From assembly GCA_029931535.1 (NCBI GenBank), contig JAQPZY010001665.1, positions 2,253,501 through 2,317,500 on the forward strand: a DNA stretch of 64,000 nt, given 5' to 3'. Positions within the stretch are counted from its first letter, which is position 1, and every line of letters starts with the position of its first letter. The notes beneath the pieces were generated by a model. The model was given only the letters and a program-made list of their open reading frames with translations, did no database searches and was not told where the DNA came from. The position numbers and the translations under genes are program-made. Source of the DNA: Margaritifera margaritifera (Eukaryota; Mollusca; Bivalvia; Unionida; Margaritiferidae). This document shows positions 55,690-64,000 of the stretch, piece after piece.

Positions 55690-57100
55690 CCATCGATATA
55701 AACAAGATTTCGCAACTAATGAGTTTGAACATGCATCTAACGTGAAAGAACATACAAGTCCTATCCAATAGAAGCGTGTTCTACGTGTGTTTCTTTATTC
55801 TATGAATATACTATCTCCGTCTTTAAAACTTTTACTGCGTTAGAAATAATCTCTAACGCATTAAAAATATGCTTCGTCTCGTTTATTGTAACTCGCTATA
55901 TTCATGTTTAAACGCGTTAGTGGCAACAGAGATATACCGGATATCTATGTTATGTAAGCACATACAAAGAAATATTTCACGAGTGAAGTAGACTTTATTG
56001 TCGCGATTGGCGAAGCCATGAGTGAAAGTGCGAAATGTTTCCACTTTTCGAGCGAAAAATTCCCTTATATCCATTCAAAAAACGTACATTTACTTTTTCT
56101 TATTCTGTGCCAATGCGGTTAACACAATATACAAATAATCTGTATTGTTACTTTTATAAAAAGTTGTTCCGAAATTTTGCAATAATTTAGGACTGTGGTT
56201 TTTTTACAAATTTATCTGATGCGTATAATGCTTTAATTGGAGTCTTTGTCTAATTAATGACTGTTTTCAGAGGAAAAAAGAATTTATTTTTTTGTTTCGT
56301 TAATACATTATTGCGCGGATTGATACAGTAAACATCATTGGACGGTAGCAGCATGATCACAGATTAGTCGGATCCTACAGACTTGAGAACGTAACATCTT
56401 TAAACAAGATTTTGATGATTGTGAGTTAACCTATTTGGATTTTTGCTTTTTTTATTTTGTTTATTCCCACATTTAAACGAGAACTCTATTGCCTTTGCAA
56501 AAGCTTGCAGTCTAATTCTGTAACAGACGCTGCAACCAAATTTCGATAGTCACTTCGGTTTGAAATCAACACCCACCCATCCCGGATTTCTACATCGTTT
56601 CCAAACATGATTATGAGTTGATGAAAATTAATGTCGCTAGCTAAATAATTGCTAGTATTGTATCTAATTCCGAATTTTGCCCTAAACGACTGTTACCGTT
56701 TATCGTAGTGTAACAGGCATTGGTGACACCGAGTATAGAACAGAAACAGGTCAGGTAAGTTCATTCAATGACAGTTTGCAAGATTCATGTGGATAATTAT
56801 TTTAAATAAGCTAATAGTTATAAAAAAAACTACATGTTGTTTGGTGTTTGTTTTTAGGCACTTATCATGGCACCTCCTCACTTTTATTGTCACAGTGGCG
56901 AGATCAATTTTACTCAGTCTGATACATCTCAACATCTCATTATGAAATATCCATCGGAAAGTCTGGTATCTGTTTTATATTATTTATTTATTTTTTATTT
57001 ATTTTTTTTATTTTTTTTTTTTGTATTGACCTCAGTTTGAACAACACTGTTGTCTGAGGCAAATAAATAGTTTTAGATACAATACATCATACAAATTAAA
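55690..57100. other. no gene recognised
   Basis: AT-rich. An exact 35-bp match to 53917-53951 lies at 56763-56797. T/TTTA-rich patch at 56978-57023. Confidence 0.5.
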
Positions 57101-57104
57101 AGAG

Positions 57105-57248
57105 GATCTCAAATGGATAGCGATTTAATATTGAATTTATGAAACGAGTTGAAAAATGTCCAGCTTTTGTAAACCTTGGCGAGGAAAAGCTGGAAGTTAT
57201 TCAGCGCGTTTCATAAATTCAATAATAAAGCTTTGTCCATTTGAGATT
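57105..57248. mobile_element. foldback (palindromic) element
   Basis: The left arm from ATCTCAAATGG at 57106 through ATTGAATTTATGAAACG to CCAGCTTTT at 57167 is mirrored on the right by AAAAGCTGG, CGTTTCATAAATTCAAT and CCATTTGAGAT. The arms are about 62 bp with few mismatches, and the loop is about 17 bp (GTAAACCTTGGCGAGG). It could be a small foldback MITE or the stem of a structured RNA. Confidence 0.75.
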
Positions 57249-57249
57249 A

Positions 57250-60130
57250 TGTTTACCTAATAGTTTTTATTTTGAGAAGGAAAAGAGTCTATTCTGGCTC
57301 AGAATTTGCACTTTTTAATTCTTGCGCGTAAAAAATAGTCCCAGATGCGAGTTGTAGCAATATTACACAATTCGATCACCAACAATATTTAGAAATAGAG
57401 GTGAGTTGTTGTTTTTTTTTTTTGTTTTTTTTTAAATTCCAATTTAAAGAGTAACCGACATTCCAATCAATAGAATATCTGAGACGGACAACATCATTTT
57501 TCAACACTGGATCTCCGATGCAAATTCCTGTGTGATGTCACACAGTTCACTCGGTCAGGTCAGCTGGAGTATTTGAGGTGCCATACACATGGATTTCGTT
57601 GAGGCTGTTTACAACGTTTCCACTGAAAAGGGTGTCGATGCCACAATGGACATTCACCGCAGATGCAGAATTTGATAATGCAGGAGAAATATAATTCTAG
57701 TTGTTGGTTATTTGTCTCAAGGAATGGTTACTGGATACTAAATCTAAATGTGTTATGCCACTGACGGTTTGCATTCATGTGGCTCTATAATGATTCCCAG
57801 AGTGAATATTTTTGCGACCGGATATTTGCATTATTTAATTTGGAAGAATGCTGTTGTTGCATAACTTTTTGTCAGTTGAGAGAGCAGCATTTGTCAACAT
57901 TCTCTTCATAAGAGAGGTGAGTGTATTTACTCCTATAGGTTGATATTTAAACAATGCTTGTCCTAGGGGTGGGGTGCAAGAACCATGCCGTGTGGTAACA
58001 GCAATGTAAAGGGGACAGCCTGCATTGCAATAGCTGCCGGCTTTTTTCTCTGCATAGACTCAGCATGTTCCTGTTGAACAACATGATAGATTTTATTGTT
58101 TCTCCCATATTTTCGGTTTATCTAGGCGAATGTACTGCGGGTTTATTCATGTTCAAGATTTCGTTTGTTATTCGGATTTTTGTATGTTGGATAAATGGGT
58201 TATATTCCGACATACGTAACCACACTACTGTGCGTTTTTGTGATAGGCGCCTGCTTTTCCTATTTTCGACTCGGCTAACAATTGGAAAAACATCCACCAT
58301 ATTTTAAATAGTAATAATAAAATTAAGTGGTTTAAGAAGGCGGGGCAAGGAAAATTGCCACGGTCACAGCTAATCAATAATGTGAATACTGTGCAAGGAT
58401 TTCATGGCCTTATTTGGATCATTGAGATTTACTTAAAGTGATATGTTAACCTGTTGACATATCAAGAATAATACACTGCAAACACTGTATGTAAAGTGTG
58501 CTAACGATGTGATAAGTAAAAATTATTATATGTGATAATAACGGATAACAAATGACAATCTCTAATGTATTTGGTTGTCGTAGTGTCATTTTTCCCCTAT
58601 ATTTACTCTTTCTTTATGAAGACAAGAGGAAATATTGTATTTAAAATATTTATTAAGAAAATCTTTATTGTTCCTTAGTGTTTTGTATCATAATAAATTT
58701 GTTTGTTTGTAATTAATAAGCAGTTGATTAATAATAAAAGCTCATTATGTATAAGCTCATAATTAAAAGGTTCGTCAGAGATAATCTTTACCGTGAGCTT
58801 TTATCATAGTATTTCTCCGCTTAATCAAAGTATGGGCTTTCAGCCATAGAAACTAAATCGCTTAACTATTCTGTATTAGTAAGATGGTAGGGCCTCTTTG
58901 CAAATAGTTCCAAAATTTGTCCCAGGTGTACCTGCAAAATGCATTGGTAATTTGCAGTGGTTGTTATCTTCATTCAGAATTAGCTTTGAAGCGTGGCATT
59001 TCCTAAACGAACTAACAAGTTAAAAGTCAACAAATTATGATACAGTCATTTTTCCAAATTGTGTTATTTACAGAGAAGTTGGCCTACTTACAAAAAACCA
59101 ACAACAGCAATAAAACAAAATCCACCATATAGCACAATTGAATAATTCCACAATTATGAAATGCAAAAATCTTAAAATGAAACTCCGCCATTTTAAAGAT
59201 AAATTACAGTTTGAAACTTATCACGGTCATATACTTATCGTCGTCATTCAGACATGCCATGTTCTGATTACCTCAGGAGTTATCATGACTGGACAATGAA
59301 CCAGAAGTATAAAAATCGAGTCCTTTCCAATGTTCTTCACTGTGTTCTTCTCTACATGCAACAATTAATCTTTCTTTCCACTTTTATTTTTAAATCAAAG
59401 TGATCGGAAACAACCAGCGCATGTGTTAAACGTGAGCTTTTGCATAAATTAGTATATCTCTCTTGCATAAAACGCACATTATATCTGTGCTGTTTACATC
59501 CTAAAATGACTGGGTTATTGCTGTTATGTTCTTGTACAAGACAAATAGAACAACTGCCAAGCTAAAACAAGTGTTTAACGACCAAATTTCTCTTGAAACT
59601 ATGATGGTGGAGGGGCGATTAAGATAAAATGATGAATAACACAGAGTAATTTTCTTACAATTTATGGAAGTGGAATGTGAAATTTATGTTAGTATAAGAG
59701 TGGATATTGCTTATCTCGGGCGTTGGAAAATGCAGGGATGAGTTTGAAAACAATGGTTCTAATAAAAGTATACATGTTTTCCTACATTGCTGTTTTAATA
59801 GAAATAAGTTTATCAAGTATATTTCATATACTATATGTTTAAGGATTTCATATATTTTATTTACGAGTAAAATGTTTCATGGTGTCCAATTCTACACAGT
59901 GGTTCCAAGATCCTAAATGTTGGCACTGTTTTTGTTGCTGGGGATAACGTAAAGAGAATATTCCAAAAGTTTGACGGTACGGGGCGGAAGGAAACGAGTA
60001 TATTCTGTAGCATGAACACATGTTTCGAAAAAGAGCAACAAGGCGAATAATGCAGTATGTGTAGCTATAGTACACGCTGATAGGGAAATAACAGCTAAAG
60101 ATAAAAAGACAGCCATAATAGACTATAAAT
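57250..60130. other. no gene recognised
   Basis: AT-rich, with TAATAAT-rich stretches near 58660-58760. Short frames have no motif. Frames near 59857-60312 are artefacts that run into the solo LTR. Confidence 0.5.
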
Positions 60131-60135
60131 GTCAT

Positions 60136-61207
60136 TGTCACGGAATTGTATAAATCCCTTTTTATTAAATACATGTACTCGGGTTTCGTTTTCAGTATAA
60201 CAACGATACCCGAGAGTGAGCTATGTATATTGTACCATATTTCGAAACAGTGAGTTCGGTTCACCCCATGCCGCACGTGCGAAGTGTTTTCGATGGGAAA
60301 AACCGAATGCATCGTCTGTGTATAAATGCCTCACCGTAAGATTAAATCTTGACATTACGGAACGTCTTGTCAGTGAGCAGTCTACTTAAGGACTTGCACG
60401 TCTTCAGCTGTAGAGCTGTTGAGCTGCAGAGCTGTAGAGCTGTTGAGCTGCAGAGCTGTAGAGCTGTTGAGCTGCAGAGCTGTTGAGCTGTAGAGCTGTA
60501 GAGTTGTAGAGCTGTAGTAATCGGAGTCGACGAGGTCCCAGCTATAGAGGGGACAGTAGAAGTCGACTATAGCAGCGGTAAAAGCTAACCACAGCAGCCG
60601 TGGAGCTGAATGAACAGTGGGGTGCTTGGATACCAGGTGATCGGGCGTTTTTGACCCATTGGTGGGCGTGGATCGCTTGATTGACCAGTGCGACTAGCAG
60701 CCAAGTATGCTAGTGATGGAGTGTTTGTGAGTCGCTCCATATATGTAATCTCTTAGCCGTGGGCTAATTTTGGGGTTTTTTTTGATACCCAGTGGTTTGG
60801 GAGTGCAAGATATTTGGCAGGATATCTATCCCATTTGTTCGCGCTACATTTTATTATTTGAATAAAGTGCCTCATGTTTCATTATTTGAGGTTGTACATT
60901 TTTGCTATATGAGTAAAAATACATCATTTTACTATCTGAGTAAAACATATCATTCTTTTGTCGTATGAGATGAATCATTAGCCTTTTTCATTGCATTGTG
61001 TATTTATTTATTTGTATTCATATTTGGGTTACCGTATTAGGTTCGTGCTGATTATGTTAATTAGTCCAATATTTGGACCCAATACACGCACGTATTAATC
61101 ATAACCTTTCTTCCCATTCAAGTCATTCATCAATAAATATTGCATTTTTATCACCATCAACAGTGTTCTGTTATAAATCCGAAATCCAACCCGGTTATCT
61201 TGTTACA
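60136..61207 (+). repeat. solo LTR of the Gmr1-like element
   Basis: Starts TGTCACGG and ends CTTGTTACA like the 5' LTR at 5708-7073, and is flanked by perfect GTCAT duplications (60131-60135 and 61208-61212). At 1072 bp it is shorter than its relatives because it lacks the 363-bp intron-like segment and a further ~28 bp near 60313. It carries instead a ~95-bp GAGCTGTTGAGCTGCAGAGC-type tandem array (60405-60505). A solo LTR is left when the two LTRs of a provirus recombine. Confidence 0.93.
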
Positions 61208-61489
61208 GTCATATCAGCTAGCTGATGTGACCAGTCATTCAATGCAGAAATCCCTTCTTTCTTCTCCTTAAACAGTGGAGGTTTTTCGTGAAATATTTCA
61301 AATCAGTAACTATAAACTATCTTTGATCTTTAAGTGTAAATCGATTCTACCTTAAAACCTTACCAAACTTACCAACATTTTTTTTTTTTTTTTTTTTTGT
61401 ACATGTACAATGGCCATCGCAGACCTTTTGCCATAAGACGATAACCTCATTTTGTCTCAATTTTGTTTACCTTTTCGAAGGAAAGGTCG

Positions 61490-62440
61490 AGAATGACGTA
61501 TTTTTCTACAACTGCAAGTTATTCGGTATACGCGCCGCAGATGAGCATCATGGTTTGCAGTGCAGACAGTTTGTAATCGGTTCTGATGAAAATGGGAGCC
61601 ATATTGAATATTATGGAAAACAATCAAAAACCTATCAAGGAGGGCTCAAGCAGCGCAGTTTGGAAGCAAAGCATGTTTGTCACTACGAGAGAGGAAGTGG
61701 AATCGTACATATTTATAAAAGGTATATCAAGGCTCTGAAACGAACGATAGTTTTACAACTGGCCAATAGAGGGAGAAAATTTGTGTTGCAGCTCTCAGGT
61801 GGTCGGTATCAACAAACTACGTTCTTTTATGTGTGTAACACAAAGCGGGGCTTGAAGGACAAAAATAAAAAAAATAGTGGCAAGAAAACGTGTGCCACAT
61901 CTATGTATCAGGACGATCATTCGCATCTCCAAGGTTAATCCTACGGATCATACCTCGAATGTATCTCGATAGCTGCCATTCAGGCCACCTTGGCTATTTA
62001 GGAAACAAGGATTGATCGAGGAGTTGTGAATGCTTCAAACTATTTTTTCATTCGCAACTTCTCGGTCAATCCTACGGCGAACAAAATGTATGATTTTTCT
62101 GTAAATTACTGCGCCGACATACATCCGATGCATATTTTTGTGTCGCTGAAATAGCTGAGGATATTCCAATTGTCAGCACCATGTTCCCGAGATTGAAATT
62201 ATGAAACGAACTGGCCATTATTTCCCACATTCTCAACCCATCCAAGATCAAGGACAATCTCAACTCATTTAAGGCCGAAGAGAAACCCAAGCAGCTGGAT
62301 AAATCTGTGCCACTAAAGGAAAACTGCCTTGAAAATGTGAACTTGAACAATCCATTATAAATCTACCTGATGAACGCGGTAGATTATTTTCTGGAACTTT
62401 TTCAAATTGCGGTTTGACGTTAAAATGGGCTAGTGTTGCA
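61490..62440 (+). pseudogene. Crypton-like (DUF3504) tyrosine-recombinase relic
   Basis: An open frame from about 61490 to 61938 reads FYNCKLFGIRAADEHHGLQC, FVIGSDENGSHIEYYGKQSK, YQGGLKQRSLEAKHVCHYE and SGKKTCATSMYQDD. This is the C-terminal catalytic domain of DUF3504/Crypton-related tyrosine recombinases. The first catalytic Arg may be present (GIRAADEH). The H-x-x-R box (normally HSGKR) reads NSGKK, losing both His and Arg. After unrelated sequence, later family blocks appear in other frames: EIMKRTGHYFPHSQ (about 62195) and SGTFSNCGLTL (about 62390-62420). The catalytic Tyr region is not readable. Not functional. Confidence 0.7.
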
Positions 62441-62449
62441 GACTGTCAA

Positions 62450-62640
62450 GGCGTAATTTCTGGATTATGTTCTTTGGAGTGATTCTGAACAAGGCTTTTT
62501 TGTTCTCTGTTACTCTATTTGATTCATTTGCTCCAGTCTGAATGATCTTATGCGATTTGATATTTCTTTAATTGCTCATATAAAAAAAATGTGTTTTTAA
62601 CAAAAAGGATTAACTTGTTGTTTTATTCGCCTGACCTAGT

Positions 62641-62676
<36 letters not shown>

Positions 62677-64000
62677 CAGGCACACACACACATAGTAATT
62701 TTAAGGGGGTTTTTTGTGTTTTTTTGTTTTTTTGTTTACTCGCGTTCATTCATTTTTTGTCTTTTCGCCGTCAGTGAGAAGTCTTCTACTAAACGGTTCG
62801 CCTTGCATCACTGACGTCATTAATCAATATTCCACTTGATAACATGCATCTGTGAAATGCCATTTACTAGTACCCCACGTCCTAATCGGAGGTTACCAGA
62901 ATTTAGAACACGGGGAAACATCAGACGATAAAGCCGCATTCATACAATAAAACTGTGTTCCATTAGCCATGTTTGCATGGCATGTTCAGTGCACAGGCTG
63001 CAGTTAAAATAGAAACAGTGCAACCACCCTTCCGCCAACGTTCTTAGTGCCTAGCTTCTATCTGTTCATATAAAAGCTTGTGCCCTTCTTTGCTCTTTCA
63101 ACTTTGGAAATAAAGCCTGTATACCTAAAAATGTCTTATTTGCATACCAACTAATAACTAATGTCAGCGCATAGCATACTAGCTAGTACTTACGTGTGTA
63201 AAATCCGTGAATATGAATGGTGTATCAAAGACAAATGTGAATTATGATTACTCCTTATTTTCTTATCAAAAGGTTTTATGCTAAACTGTGTAATGTATCA
63301 GTATATCATTTGGTGACAAGCATGTCCCCTTATTTCAGCAAAATATCCTCCCAACATATATGTGTCACTGTTGTACCCGCTTTCATCCCTCTATAAAACA
63401 TTTATTGCACTGGTAGACATTCTATCGTCATTACTTATATATGGTATACGAGAAGGGTCAAAATTTAAAAAAATAGTTAACCGCTTTTAGATAGCGGTTC
63501 ACCCCATCGACAAAATATCGGTTAGCCGCTATTTTACATCGTTTTACGCCTACAAAGTACAAGTTCACAGCAAATTTATATCGGTTAACTGCTTTTAAGA
63601 GACTGTTCGACGTCGTTAAATTACCCTTAACCAGTAAATTGCGGTGACACCTACCGGTACCCCAGCCCCTTCAAAAAAATATTTTTAAAAAATCAATCAA
63701 AATTCGTGTTACAATTAATGTTTTAAGGTAATAAGTACAGCATAGTAAAATAAGTATCTTTTTTTTCTAAACCAAAATAAATCTAGATGTTGAATGTCTG
63801 TCTGCATTAAAAAAAATAACCTTGCAATAAATGAAGAAGAGTAAGTACTACACTCTGAATGTGACTGAAACCTTTACAGTCTGTCAGTAGGGATACCAGG
63901 AGCAGTAAACTTGTAATCCAAGAATCGTTGGTTAGACTGACGAGAAAATAGATTGAGTCTACTGCGTCGATGTGTCCTTGGAAAAGGCGCTTAGTCACAT
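62450..64000. other. no gene recognised; (CT)n at 62645-62672
   Basis: A (CT)n tract lies at 62645-62672. Around 63475-63610 a GGTTAACCGCTTTTA-type phrase recurs three or four times in direct and partly inverted form (GTTAACCGCTTTTAGATAGC, GGTTAGCCGCTATTTTA, CGGTTAACTGCTTTTAAG), probably a decayed MITE or tandem repeat. No coding frame is supportable. Confidence 0.5.

Noticed and set aside
59857..60312. 151-codon reverse-strand open frame
   Set aside because: It spans the boundary between unrelated flank and the solo LTR start and has no motif, so it is chance openness.

Overview
This is a eukaryotic, AT-rich, repeat-dominated window. It has no operons, many simple repeats and almost no intact open frames. 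The mix of families points to an invertebrate, most likely a mollusc (bivalve-like) or other lophotrochozoan. That mix is Gmr1-like Ty3/gypsy with a SCAN-like Gag, esterase-type CR1 LINE, Polinton/Maverick, Tigger/pogo, ZBED-type hAT, Crypton/DUF3504 recombinase, a tRNA-derived SINE, many MITEs and one NHL/TRIM-like propeller exon. The taxon is an inference.

Layout. 1-5.7 kb: (TA)n tracts; a decayed CR1-type LINE (SGNH esterase plus zinc knuckle, then RT, endonuclease missing); a 35-bp tandem array; and two MITEs side by side. 5.7-11.7 kb: a Gmr1-like LTR retrotransposon whose LTRs are about 99% identical by eye but whose interior is broken and deleted. A solo LTR of the same family lies at 60.1-61.2 kb with a perfect 5-bp target duplication. 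12.9-15.6 kb: a hAT relic split by a reverse-strand fragment of a multicopy cysteine-rich gene. 15.7-25.6 kb: a degraded Polinton carrying, on +, protein-primed DNA polymerase B, a packaging-type ATPase, a coiled-coil-like protein and unrecognised late genes, and on -, a retroviral-type integrase and a zinc-ribbon plus PLA2-like gene. A MITE sits in the polymerase. 26.4-28.1 kb: a reverse-strand L1/Tx1-like LINE. 29.5-32.0 kb: a Tigger-like transposon with terminal inverted repeats (TIRs), TA flanks and no DDE domain. 32.5-33.3 kb: the one open frame that looks like host coding sequence, a beta-propeller exon on -. 34-48 kb: tandem arrays, dispersed repeats and long featureless stretches. 48.4-54 kb: a Crypton-like first exon, a 465-bp MITE, a possible orphan exon, a transposase-like fragment and a LINE broken by a minisatellite and a MITE. 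54.7-62.5 kb: a SINE, a 32-bp minisatellite, a foldback hairpin, the solo LTR and a second Crypton-like relic.

No genes form a working pathway here. The Polinton genes once worked together as a self-synthesising DNA transposon (polymerase, integrase, ATPase, probable virion proteins), but every recognisable gene carries stops, frameshifts or lost catalytic residues. The most unusual observations are: the 363-bp intron-like segment present in both LTRs of the full-length element and absent from the solo LTR; the integrase-before-RT domain order; the zinc-ribbon/PLA2-like Polinton gene; and the LINE reverse transcriptase interrupted by a self-expanding minisatellite. All family assignments come from reading translations by eye; no database search was run.
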